DNA from: Planococcus halocryophilus
GTDB taxonomy: Bacteria; Bacillota; Bacilli; Bacillales_A; Planococcaceae
Reading direction: 5' to 3'
Assembly (NCBI RefSeq): GCF_022489025.1
Contig: NZ_JAKVTG010000012.1
Span: forward strand, 34,801 to 98,800
DNA: 64,000 nucleotides
Each line of letters opens with the position of its first letter. The stretch's first letter is position 1. This document shows, piece by piece, positions 1 through 7,877 of the stretch. A program made the position numbers and the translations under genes. A model generated the notes under the pieces. That model made no database searches, was not told where the DNA came from, and saw only the letters and a program-made list of their open reading frames with translations.

Positions 1-1275
1 TTTGCCCATATTAATGTTTAAGGTTTTAATGGTTTGAATTTGGCTAATGATTTCACCTGCTCGGTCACCAAGAATACTCGCGCCTAAAATATAGCCTTTT
101 TTATCTAAAATCAATTTCACTTTCCCGATGTTATCTTTTTTCGTATTGGCACGGTCCAAGTCAGCATAATCGTGCTCATATATGCGAATGGAATCGCCGT
201 ATTTCTGACGGGCTTCTTCTTCGGACAAGCCGGATCTGCCGAGCTCAGGATCTGTATATGTACACCACGTCACATGCTCGTAGTCCATTTTTCGATTAAT
301 CGGTAAAATGGCATTTTGTGTTGCTAAAATTCCTTGTGCATTTGCCATATGTGACAGTTGATAAGGACCAACGACATCACCAATCGCATAAATGCCTTTA
401 GCGGTTGTTTCTAAATGTTCGTCAACTTGAATGCTTTTCGAATTGAATTCCACACCAGCTGTTTCCAATTCATATCCTTTAACATTTGCTTGACGACCAA
501 GCGCTACTAGAAGCCCTTCTCCGCTAACCGTCATTTCACTACCGTCTTTTTCGATGATCAAATCAATGATTTCTCCATTTTGCTCTGCACGAACAGCAGT
601 AGCGCCGGTATGAATCGTTACACCTTCATCGATTAAACGTTGCTGAATCATCAACACGAGCTCTTCCTCGTCTTTTGGTAAAATTCGCTCGAACTTTTCT
701 ACAAGTGTTACGTTAACTCCAAGACGATTTAATGCTTGGCTCAGTTCTACACCAATTGCTCCACCACCAAGAATGGTCATCGTTTTCGGAAACGTCTTTT
801 GAGTAAAAATGGTTTCATTTGTCAAATAAGAGACCTTGTCTAACCCTTCAATTGGCGGCACCATTGGAGAAGATCCTGTTGAAAGAATGATTTTTTTTGC
901 TTCAATACGCTCGTTATTTACTTCTAATGCATGAGGTTCGATAAATTTCGCATAGCTATTGATAAAATCAATGCCTGCTTCCTTTAACACCTCTGGGGAT
1001 TCGCCTGCATATACTTTTTGAATGACGTCTTGAATGTCTTCTAAAACAACTGAAGTATCTACTTGTAAATCCGGTGTATATTTTTTCGCATGATGTACTT
1101 CTTTTGCGATATTAATAAGTGATTTACTTGGAATACAGCCCGACCATGTACATTCTCCGCCAGGTAAGTTTTTATCGATTAGTACAACGCTTTTAGAAAA
1201 CCCAGCTGCTGTAAAAGCAGCAGTTAATCCGGCTGCGCCAGCTCCTATTACGGCAATATCATATTTTTTAACCAT
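1..1275 (-). CDS. Flavin-dependent disulfide reductase, MerA/dihydrolipoamide dehydrogenase-like (3' end cut by window edge)
   Basis: The reading frame runs from ATG at 1275 leftward through the window edge without a stop, giving at least 425 residues; the family is usually 450-480 residues, so only the C-terminal end is missing. The N-terminus has the FAD-binding IGAGAAGLTAA fold. The redox-active pair follows in GGECTWSGCIPSK, with four residues between the cysteines as in class I pyridine nucleotide-disulfide oxidoreductases. A second glycine-rich NAD(P)H motif (ILGGGAIGVELSQ) and an AIGDVVG motif near the C-terminus complete the pattern. No HMA domain precedes it, unlike the merA at 18-19.7 kb. 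The C-terminal tail that would separate a mercuric reductase (vicinal cysteines) from a lipoamide dehydrogenase lies outside the window. The substrate is therefore open. Confidence 0.85.
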   Translation of the reverse strand, partial: MVKKYDIAVIGAGAAGLTAAFTAAGFSKSVVLIDKNLPGGECTWSGCIPSKSLINIAKEVHHAKKYTPDLQVDTSVVLEDIQDVIQKVYAGESPEVLKEAGIDFINSYAKFIEPHALEVNNERIEAKKIILSTGSSPMVPPIEGLDKVSYLTNETIFTQKTFPKTMTILGGGAIGVELSQALNRLGVNVTLVEKFERILPKDEEELVLMIQQRLIDEGVTIHTGATAVRAEQNGEIIDLIIEKDGSEMTVSGEGLLVALGRQANVKGYELETAGVEFNSKSIQVDEHLETTAKGIYAIGDVVGPYQLSHMANAQGILATQNAILPINRKMDYEHVTWCTYTDPELGRSGLSEEEARQKYGDSIRIYEHDYADLDRANTKKDNIGKVKLILDKKGYILGASILGDRAGEIISQIQTIKTLNINMGK

Positions 1276-1449
1276 TTATATCATTTCCTTTCTTTTTTAA
1301 AATTAAATCCATTTTAACAATAAAGAAGACTTATATTCTCTTAATCTGACTCAACACTCGCGAGTTTTTTTGAATCGAGCGAAATTACGGGTTACAATTG
1401 GGAACATCCTTTATACTTAAAGTATTCTAAAAATGAAAAGGTGAACCTG

Positions 1450-2031
1450 ATGCTTGATACATATGGACGAAAACATGTACAACCGGTCGTTGACAAAACA
1501 GCTGACTTCTTACTAAAGAGGGGCTTCACTGCTAATGGTGTGACCAAAATTGCTTTTGTGATTGGCCTTTCATCAGGTGTCTTTGTTTACTTCGATCAAC
1601 CCTTTTGGGCAGTCGTTGTACTGTGGCTCTCCGGCTATTTGGATGTAGTTGATGGGACGATGGCCCGCAAAACCAAACCTTCTCCTTGGGGAACCTTACT
1701 TGATATTAGCTTTGACCGCATAGTAGAAATTAGCGTGATTTTGGGACTAGCTTTCCGTTTTCCAGATGCTATGTGGGCATTATTATTGTTAAGTACCTCC
1801 ATAATCATTGGCATGACTGTCTTTTTAACTGTAGGAGCTTTGTCCGATAAAAAAGGCGTAAAGTCTTTCTACTATCAGGCAGGGTTAGCCGAAAGAACAG
1901 AAGGCTTTATATTGTTTACCCTAATGATTGTCTTTTCAACATATTTAACAGCCATTACCTTGGTTTTTATCGCGATTCAACTTTTCACCATTTATCAACG
2001 AATGGCTGAAGCTAAACGAATTTTAAACTAG
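1450..2031 (+). CDS. CDP-alcohol phosphatidyltransferase family membrane protein
   Basis: These integral membrane enzymes move a phosphatidyl group from CDP-diacylglycerol to an alcohol, making phospholipid head groups. The signature is clear: DVVDGTMAR is followed by G-x3-D-x3-D (GTLLDISFD), the four aspartates that bind the metal and CDP. The stretch between AR and G is seven residues rather than the eight of the textbook pattern. The rest is a series of hydrophobic segments, about 193 residues in all, which is normal. A GTG at 1441 is in frame, but it lies in the AAGGTG ribosome site at 1437-1442, so ATG at 1450 is preferred. The gene is 16 bases upstream of the oxidoreductase at 2048 and probably shares its transcript. 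The alcohol acceptor cannot be told from sequence. Confidence 0.85.
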   Translation: MLDTYGRKHVQPVVDKTADFLLKRGFTANGVTKIAFVIGLSSGVFVYFDQPFWAVVVLWLSGYLDVVDGTMARKTKPSPWGTLLDISFDRIVEISVILGLAFRFPDAMWALLLLSTSIIIGMTVFLTVGALSDKKGVKSFYYQAGLAERTEGFILFTLMIVFSTYLTAITLVFIAIQLFTIYQRMAEAKRILN

Positions 2032-2047
2032 ATGGGAGTAGTGAGAG

Positions 2048-3139
2048 ATGAAGACCCTTGTATTAGTAGGAGGCGGACATGCACATTTGCACTGCCTAGA
2101 ACAATTAAAGAAAGATTCTCAAAAAGACTGGAACGTCTTCTTAATCTCACCGTCCTCTTATCAATATTATTCTGGAATGTTTTCCGGGTATACAGAAGGC
2201 GTTTATAGCTTGGATGATATCCGGATTGACCTATCTAAATTATGCAGAAGCATTGGTGTTGAATTTATTGAAGATGCAATTACTACTGTTGATGCAAAAG
2301 CACGAGAGCTGACGGGGGCAAACGGAACAGTTTATGCTTATGATTTTGTATCGTTTGATATTGGTTCACAAACTGCTGTCCCAGAAGCGATTGAAAATCA
2401 TGCATTATCGATCAAACCGAATTACCGTTTTCCCGAGCAACTTGTACGGACTCGAGAATCTGCCCATCCGGTAATAGTGGGAGGCGGCGCATCAGGTGTA
2501 GAACTAGCATTTTCAATCCTTTCTTGGCGAAAACAAAATCAGTTATCTAACAATGTTGCATTATTTAGTTCCACTCAGTTATTGATGAGTCAAGGGGCTG
2601 CAGCTTCAAAGAAAATTGAAGCGATTGCCGAACAAAAAGCATTACCGTTTTATTCGGGTACGGGGATCGAATCTGTTGATGAAAATAACGTGATAACGAG
2701 TGCTGGAGACAGTCATCCTCAATCAGAAGTCTTATGGTTAACAGGTCCAAAAAGTTTCGATTTATTCCAAACCTCTGGATTACCTACTGATGAGAACGGT
2801 TATTTGCTAGTGACCGAGATGTTGCAAAACAATCAACACCCTGAAATTTTCGGAGCTGGAGATTGTGTCACAATTGATCAGTACCCAGCTCTAGCTAAAA
2901 ACGGAGTGTACGCTGTTCGACAAGGTCCAATTCTTTGGGAAAACTTAAAAAAAAGCTTATCTAAAGGCCAATTAGTGCGTTTCACTCCTCAAAAAAGATA
3001 TGTATCGATTTTGTCTACAGGCGATGGTGAAGCTTTTTTATCTTATGGAAACCAGCTTTTCCATGGCAAAATCCCGTGGAAGATCAAACAGTATATTGAC
3101 CGTAAATTTATGAAACGATACAAAGATCTTTACAAATAA
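2048..3139 (+). CDS. NAD(P)/FAD-dependent oxidoreductase, NDH-2/SelD-associated type
   Basis: The protein starts with a dinucleotide-binding VLVGGGHAHLHCL motif. This is characteristic of the pyridine nucleotide-disulfide oxidoreductase family that in some bacteria is fused to SelD (TIGR03169), a relative of type II NADH dehydrogenases and sulfide:quinone reductases. A second Rossmann motif (VIVGGGASGVELAFS, around residue 143) and a C-terminal FGAGDC FAD motif are present. There is no CxxxxC redox pair, so electrons probably go from NAD(P)H via FAD to a quinone or small acceptor. That is inference from the family. It follows the CDP-alcohol phosphatidyltransferase closely, with a good GGGAG ribosome site before ATG. 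Confidence 0.8.
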   Translation: MKTLVLVGGGHAHLHCLEQLKKDSQKDWNVFLISPSSYQYYSGMFSGYTEGVYSLDDIRIDLSKLCRSIGVEFIEDAITTVDAKARELTGANGTVYAYDFVSFDIGSQTAVPEAIENHALSIKPNYRFPEQLVRTRESAHPVIVGGGASGVELAFSILSWRKQNQLSNNVALFSSTQLLMSQGAAASKKIEAIAEQKALPFYSGTGIESVDENNVITSAGDSHPQSEVLWLTGPKSFDLFQTSGLPTDENGYLLVTEMLQNNQHPEIFGAGDCVTIDQYPALAKNGVYAVRQGPILWENLKKSLSKGQLVRFTPQKRYVSILSTGDGEAFLSYGNQLFHGKIPWKIKQYIDRKFMKRYKDLYK

Positions 3140-3162
3140 CAGACATCCGTGAACTAATGAAA

Positions 3163-3204
3163 AAAGACAAAGCCAACTGGAATTTTCCAGTTGGCTTTGT
3201 CTTT
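3163..3204. terminator. Bidirectional hairpin terminator
   Basis: An 18-bp perfect inverted repeat (3163-3180 with 3187-3204, 6-base loop) lies between the convergent genes ending at 3139 and 3207. On the minus strand the stem is followed by TTTT, so it fits best as the terminator of the HD-GYP gene and may also stop the plus-strand transcript. Confidence 0.85.
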
Positions 3205-3206
3205 GC

Positions 3207-4130
3207 TTATTCAGTTTTTTGAGTAATCTTACCATCTTCTTTTAATATTTGTTCAAAAGCAGCTACTACATCTTGATCGAAGTGAATGCCAGACATTTTT
3301 TTTAGTTCGGCAATTGCTTCGTGGTCTTCCATTGCTTTTCGATAGACACGATCTTCTGTCATTGCATCAAACGTATCACTTACTGCAATAATACGTGACT
3401 CTAAAAGGATTTCATCTCCACTTAGTCCATACGGGTAGCCACTACCATTGAGTCTTTCGTGATGTTGTTCGATTATCGGTGCCAGTTCAGAGTAATAAGA
3501 ATTTCTAACCATTTCAGCTCCATCAAATGGATGTTTTTTTATAAGTTCAAATTCTTCATTCGTTAACCTACCAGGTTTATTTAACACCTCAGAAGGTACG
3601 TGTATTTTTCCGATATCGTGGAGAAAAGCTGCCACTGTCAAATTTTCGAGTTGCTCTTTGTTTAGCTCTAGTTTTTGGGCAATGCGGACTGAATAAGTAG
3701 CGACTCGGTGACTGTGTTTATGGGTATATCTATCTTTATCTTCTACTTGTTTCATAATATCCATTAATTTTGAAATTTCTTTACTAATATGAAAAAATGT
3801 TTGTTCTGTGAAAACACATAATAAAGTAACTTTCGATACTGCAGTGAAATAAATGGGTTCTTTAAGGCCACGTGTTGTAAAGTAATCTTCAGGACCTAAT
3901 CTTTCTCTATGGTTATCAAGATCATAAAAAATTTCTCCTGATAAAACAAAATAAAACTCTACAGCATTGTGATTCTCACTGGGATAAACATAAAACAACA
4001 TTCCTTCTTCAATAGATTGATGTAATATTTCTACACCATCTCCTTTAGTAATAAGGCTTAAGGAAGTATTGTCTTCAAAATCTACCGTTTCAAGAAATTC
4101 TCCTTTTCTACCTACCTTAAAACCGTCCAT
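3207..4130 (-). CDS. Cupin-like domain fused to HD-GYP domain protein
   Basis: HD-GYP domains hydrolyse cyclic di-GMP or related nucleotides. The second half has the full set: HSHR near the domain start, FLHDIGKIHVP with the catalytic HD, KKHPFDGAEM, and HHERLNGSGYP (canonical HHExxDGxGYP with N in place of D). The first ~120 residues look like a small beta-barrel/cupin-type sensor (EFYFVLSGEIFYDLD resembles a cupin strand pair), so ligand sensing may control the phosphodiesterase. An in-frame ATG at 4166 exists, but it falls in a terminator hairpin at 4150-4184. ATG at 4130 follows a GAGGTGGGA ribosome site by a proper distance and is preferred (307 residues). No GGDEF protein is seen nearby. 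Confidence 0.8.
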   Translation of the reverse strand: MDGFKVGRKGEFLETVDFEDNTSLSLITKGDGVEILHQSIEEGMLFYVYPSENHNAVEFYFVLSGEIFYDLDNHRERLGPEDYFTTRGLKEPIYFTAVSKVTLLCVFTEQTFFHISKEISKLMDIMKQVEDKDRYTHKHSHRVATYSVRIAQKLELNKEQLENLTVAAFLHDIGKIHVPSEVLNKPGRLTNEEFELIKKHPFDGAEMVRNSYYSELAPIIEQHHERLNGSGYPYGLSGDEILLESRIIAVSDTFDAMTEDRVYRKAMEDHEAIAELKKMSGIHFDQDVVAAFEQILKEDGKITQKTE

Positions 4131-4149
4131 ATCATCCCACCTCAACACG

Positions 4150-4184
4150 AATAAAGACGAGTTCACGATGAACTCGTCTTTATT
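4150..4184 (-). terminator. Hairpin terminator of the gene at 4215
   Basis: A 15-bp stem (4150-4164 with 4170-4184, loop of 5) lies just downstream of the minus-strand coiled-coil gene. It sits immediately before the ribosome site of the HD-GYP gene, which separates the two transcription units. Confidence 0.7.
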
Positions 4185-4214
4185 GTACTACAAATGAATA
4201 CTGAATTGTAAAAA

Positions 4215-4913
4215 TTATCTTCTTCCAACTACACGTATTGGATCAATCCATACCCATTGATCAGCGAAACGAACTAGTTTCCAACTGCATTCTGCTTCAA
4301 TGCCTTTTTCAGCAGCTTTTGCAATTGTCTCTGCTGACATTTTAAATGTTACATCATAAATATCTTTAATAACTTTATTTAACTCATACGTATATTTTGT
4401 TGTTTTTTCTTTAAACTCAATTGATTTAGTATCTAGTTTTTCGGTTAGTTTATTTAGTTTTTTTTCTAATTTCTTCGCATCTTTTTCATCAGCTGATACA
4501 ATTCTTTCTGTTAGTTCTGTAATTTCAAAATTGATTTCTGCCATTTCTTTATCGATTTTCGCTTGCTCTTCTATCATCTTTTGGTCTAATTTGAATAACT
4601 TTTCCTGTAGCTTTACTTGCTTTTTCAAATCATGTTTAGACATTTCTAACTCAGCAAGTACTTCGTTCTTTTCAATTTTGATATCAAGGACTTTGCCGCC
4701 TTCTTCAATTTTGCGAATATCTAGTAGGTAATCTTCTTGCAATTCATCTGCCTTCTCGACTGCTTTTTCAATTTTTTCATCAATCTCAACATTTGTTTTT
4801 TCGATCATTTTCATAGCTTCTTCTACATCTTTGTCGCTAGCTGCAAAAGTAGGACTTGCTACTCCAGTTAACAATACAAGCATTAACGAAATCGATAAAA
4901 ACTTTTTCTTCAT
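4215..4913 (-). CDS. Secreted coiled-coil protein of unknown function
   Basis: No family was recognised. The protein opens with a classic signal peptide (KKK, hydrophobic core, then a likely cleavage after SPTFA). It then runs for about 170 residues as a Lys/Glu-rich heptad-type helix, ending in a short non-helical tail with tryptophans (CSWKLVRFADQWVWIDP). A secreted, mostly alpha-helical coiled coil is the only safe description. GTG at 4922 is in frame but overlaps the AGAGGGTG ribosome site; ATG at 4913 is well spaced. It lies next to two cell-wall hydrolase genes on the same strand, which suggests a cell-envelope role by context only. Confidence 0.75.
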   Translation of the reverse strand: MKKKFLSISLMLVLLTGVASPTFAASDKDVEEAMKMIEKTNVEIDEKIEKAVEKADELQEDYLLDIRKIEEGGKVLDIKIEKNEVLAELEMSKHDLKKQVKLQEKLFKLDQKMIEEQAKIDKEMAEINFEITELTERIVSADEKDAKKLEKKLNKLTEKLDTKSIEFKEKTTKYTYELNKVIKDIYDVTFKMSAETIAKAAEKGIEAECSWKLVRFADQWVWIDPIRVVGRR

Positions 4914-5227
4914 AACTAACACCCTCTCATTATTATTAGATAATAAACGAGCTCATTTAATTTAGAGTTTTAAGCATGTATTATGTAAATTTTTTTTATT
5001 CAATATCTTTTTTCTACATAGTTATCATACAACTAGTTTAAAGTGAGCCTTTACTATTATCTTTCTACATTATATAGGTATTATTTACCTAAATCTATTA
5101 ATTTTTATATTTTTCTGTATATTATTGAAAGAAATTTTTTGAATAAGAAATATTGCACATATATAACAATAATTTATTTTTATTTTTAGTTTCCAAGTAT
5201 TTAGAACTATGAATCCTTTAGTTTATT
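4914..5227. other. AT-rich intergenic region, no gene seen
   Basis: This stretch between the SpoIIP-like gene and the coiled-coil gene is very rich in A and T and contains no reading frame with a ribosome site. It presumably holds the promoter of the coiled-coil gene; no single promoter match stands out. Confidence 0.5.
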
Positions 5228-6292
5228 TTATTCATGCCAATAATTATCGCTCAATACATCGGCCAATGCCTCGACAGTTAAATAAAGTTCATCTACCGTA
5301 TTATCCACTCCACCTATTTCAACAATAATTGCGTTTGCAGCTAAGTTCTGATTGTATACGCCGTTTCCTTGGCTCTTATCTTTTTCTAGTATTCCTTTTG
5401 ATAAGTTAGGATATTGTGTTTCCAGCTGCAGTTGTAATTCTTTTGCGAAAGACAAGTTTTTTTCAAACTCTTTATGTCCTGTACCCACTATAAAAAGTAA
5501 CCGTGCATAATCACTTCCGTTTACGTTGACCGTTGTGGAATCTTTGCGCAAAGAATCTCGGTGGATATCTATGAAAATTTCTAAGTTCGGATTGTCTTGG
5601 ATTGCTGCTTTTACTTGTTCCCCCGACACTAAATATGAACTTCCGTAGTCCATTCCTCTTGAATCCAGTTCTTGGACTATATCTGAAGAATTTACTGTTG
5701 TTCCTATTCCTCTTCGTTTTAGCGCTTTTCCTAGCATCTTCCCAACTAAAGTTACATTTGCTTTGGAATGAAAAGCTTCTTCAGGCTCATCTACGTTTTT
5801 TAAATATGGTAAAAATGCTTCTCTACTATGACTCTGATAAATATAGATGACGTCTTTGTCAAAAGTTGAATGTCCTGTGTCGATATTCGTACCAGAACTT
5901 ATAGCATCAAACAGCTCTTCATTAAAATCTGAAGATAACTCCTTTTCATCTATAAAAGTTCTCATAGGCGGTTGAAATTCATCATTTGTTTGCTTTCCGG
6001 TTTGTAAACTGGAGTCTACTTTAGAGTCAGTAGCATTTTGTTTTTCTGCAAACGGATTGAGCAACTTAAAATAAAATGAAGACTTGCTTGCATCAGCTGA
6101 TTCCGACGATCTTGGGTCGTTCGTTTGCGAACTACTTGTGGCACCCTCTTTTAAACTTGGGTAAACAAAGGCTAAAGCAATAAGCAATAAACTGGCTATG
6201 AAGATGACTAGTAGATAGAAAAACCCTGTTAATTTTGAAATTTTCTTTTTACTTTTTACTGGTTTACTTGTTATTTCATTTTTTTTCGACAC
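5228..6292 (-). CDS. spoIIP: SpoIIP-like N-acetylmuramoyl-L-alanine amidase
   Basis: SpoIIP is a membrane-anchored amidase that cuts peptide stems from peptidoglycan during engulfment of the forespore. The protein has one N-terminal membrane segment (about residues 23-45), a low-complexity Ser/Asp/Lys linker, and a C-terminal catalytic domain. The domain shows VIYIYQSHSREAFLPYL, IFIDIHRDS and IIVEIGGVDN, which match the zinc-ligand regions of the SpoIIP family. In the first motif the usual Y-H-T-H pattern reads Y-Q-S-H, so one histidine differs from B. subtilis. The start is GTG at 6292 with a modest GTAGG site. It lies 82 bases downstream of the M23 peptidase gene, but a terminator sits between. 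If functional, it suggests a spore-forming ancestry. Confidence 0.75.
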   Translation of the reverse strand: MSKKNEITSKPVKSKKKISKLTGFFYLLVIFIASLLLIALAFVYPSLKEGATSSSQTNDPRSSESADASKSSFYFKLLNPFAEKQNATDSKVDSSLQTGKQTNDEFQPPMRTFIDEKELSSDFNEELFDAISSGTNIDTGHSTFDKDVIYIYQSHSREAFLPYLKNVDEPEEAFHSKANVTLVGKMLGKALKRRGIGTTVNSSDIVQELDSRGMDYGSSYLVSGEQVKAAIQDNPNLEIFIDIHRDSLRKDSTTVNVNGSDYARLLFIVGTGHKEFEKNLSFAKELQLQLETQYPNLSKGILEKDKSQGNGVYNQNLAANAIIVEIGGVDNTVDELYLTVEALADVLSDNYWHE

Positions 6293-6332
6293 ACTTTGAC
6301 CTACTTTACAATAAAATTTTTAGAAGATAAAA

Positions 6333-6367
6333 AAACAATCGTCACTTGTAAACAGGGACGATTGTTT
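6333..6367 (-). terminator. Terminator of the M23 peptidase gene
   Basis: An 11-bp stem (6333-6343 with 6357-6367) is followed on the minus strand by a run of T, just past the stop codon at 6375. Confidence 0.7.
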
Positions 6368-6374
6368 AAAACGT

Positions 6375-7673
6375 TTACCATATATATTGAGCTGGATCTA
6401 CAGCGTTTGATCTTGATCCATTCCAAGGACCTACATGCACTTCAAAATGTACATGAGTTCCAGTCGAACGTCCCGTGTTCCCCATGCCGCCAACTTGTTC
6501 ACCTTGTGATACAAATTGACTGATAGAGACATTTATTGAATTTAAGTGCGCGTATACTGTCGCGTGCGTTTGACCGTTGATAGAGTGTGTAAGAATCACA
6601 ACGTTGCCATATCCACCCATGACTCCTGCAAAAGATACATAACCATCTGCTGCTGCGACAACCGATGTTCCTGTTGCATTCGCGATATCATAACCTAAAT
6701 GTGTTTCCGCTCCATCCCCTATGTCCCGGCCACCAAATCCAGAAGTGTGTCTGCCAGCTGCAGGTCTAATAAAAGGAGAATTTACTACTTTGTTAGTAAT
6801 ATTCACTGATGATTGACTGTTTGAAGCTTGGCGTAACCGCTCTTCTTCAGCGGCTTTTCGCTTACGTTCTTCTTCCGCTTTTCTTGCCAATTCAGCAAGG
6901 CGAGCTTGTTCTGAAATGATTTGTTTTTCTAGTTTCTCGCTAAGTTCCAATTCTTCTTCAAATCGATTTTCCAATTCGGATTTTGCTTTTGCTAATCGCT
7001 GTTGTTCTGCTGTTAGCTCTACAACAAATTCAGCATGTTCTTTCTTTTGAGCTGCTATTGAATCGTTCAGTTCTTTAAGTGCGGATTGCCGCTCTTTTTG
7101 CTCTACAAGTTTGGATTCCGCGATTGTTTTTTGTTTAGCTAATAGTTTAGTATCTTCAACTTGCTGCAACATGATTTCACGATCTGCTTCTATTAATGTG
7201 TTTACGGCTGAGAATCGGTCGATAAAATCGACAAAACTATTGGCACTTAACAGTACATCGATGTAATCAATCGACCCACTACTCATTTGTATAGCACGAA
7301 CACGCTTTTTTAACAATTCTGTGCGTTCCGCTATTTTGTTTTCAAATGATTCAATTGAATTTTTCAACTCATCAATTTCAATTTTCCGTTGATTAATTTC
7401 TTCTTGAACTTCGGTGATATAATATTCCATTTCGTTAATTTTATTCGTTAATTCTGTTATTTTCTCCATAATGTCATACAACGTTATTTGATTCGTACTT
7501 ATGGCATTTGTTTTTTCTTTTATTCCAGAATGCAATTCACTTTTATTTTGTTCAGTTTCTTGCTGTTTTTTTTCAAGCTCACTTAATGTAGTAGCATATG
7601 GTGTTGGTACGTAAATGGAAAGGGCCAATATTATTGAAATATTGGTTGCCAGCCATTTTGACTTTGTGTTCAA
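6375..7673 (-). CDS. Secreted coiled-coil M23 (LytM) peptidoglycan endopeptidase
   Basis: The N-terminal hydrophobic segment is a signal peptide. A long coiled coil (about residues 30-260, many Gln/Glu/Lys heptads) leads to a Gln/Ser linker and a C-terminal LytM domain with the zinc ligands in HLGYDIA and HVHFEVH. The layout is like EnvC, CwlO-associated and other murein hydrolase factors that act at division or elongation sites. All LytM zinc residues are visible, so it may be an active endopeptidase. ATG at 7691 is in frame but sits on the ribosome site. The GGAGGGGG at about 7681-7688 is followed after eight bases by TTG at 7673, which is the better start. Confidence 0.85.
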   Translation of the reverse strand: MNTKSKWLATNISIILALSIYVPTPYATTLSELEKKQQETEQNKSELHSGIKEKTNAISTNQITLYDIMEKITELTNKINEMEYYITEVQEEINQRKIEIDELKNSIESFENKIAERTELLKKRVRAIQMSSGSIDYIDVLLSANSFVDFIDRFSAVNTLIEADREIMLQQVEDTKLLAKQKTIAESKLVEQKERQSALKELNDSIAAQKKEHAEFVVELTAEQQRLAKAKSELENRFEEELELSEKLEKQIISEQARLAELARKAEEERKRKAAEEERLRQASNSQSSVNITNKVVNSPFIRPAAGRHTSGFGGRDIGDGAETHLGYDIANATGTSVVAAADGYVSFAGVMGGYGNVVILTHSINGQTHATVYAHLNSINVSISQFVSQGEQVGGMGNTGRSTGTHVHFEVHVGPWNGSRSNAVDPAQYIW

Positions 7674-7823
7674 GTTTGCGTCCCCCTCCATCTACCTAGT
7701 AAATTTTCAACCTTTTACCTCTTTAATTTCATATTACAGGAAATTTATCAAGAAGCTATCTAAAAATGAAAAAACGGGTGAAAATTCACATTTTTTTCTG
7801 TTATTTTTTGTTAAAACAGAACA

Positions 7824-7863
7824 TACCCCGTTATTGTTAGTAACTTATAACAATAACGGGGTA
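7824..7863 (-). terminator. Terminator of the copper ATPase gene
   Basis: A 16-bp perfect stem (7824-7839 with 7848-7863, 8-base loop, CCCC/GGGG core) lies 14 bases beyond the stop codon of the P-type ATPase gene. Confidence 0.8.
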
Positions 7864-7877
7864 ATTAATTCCTCATA

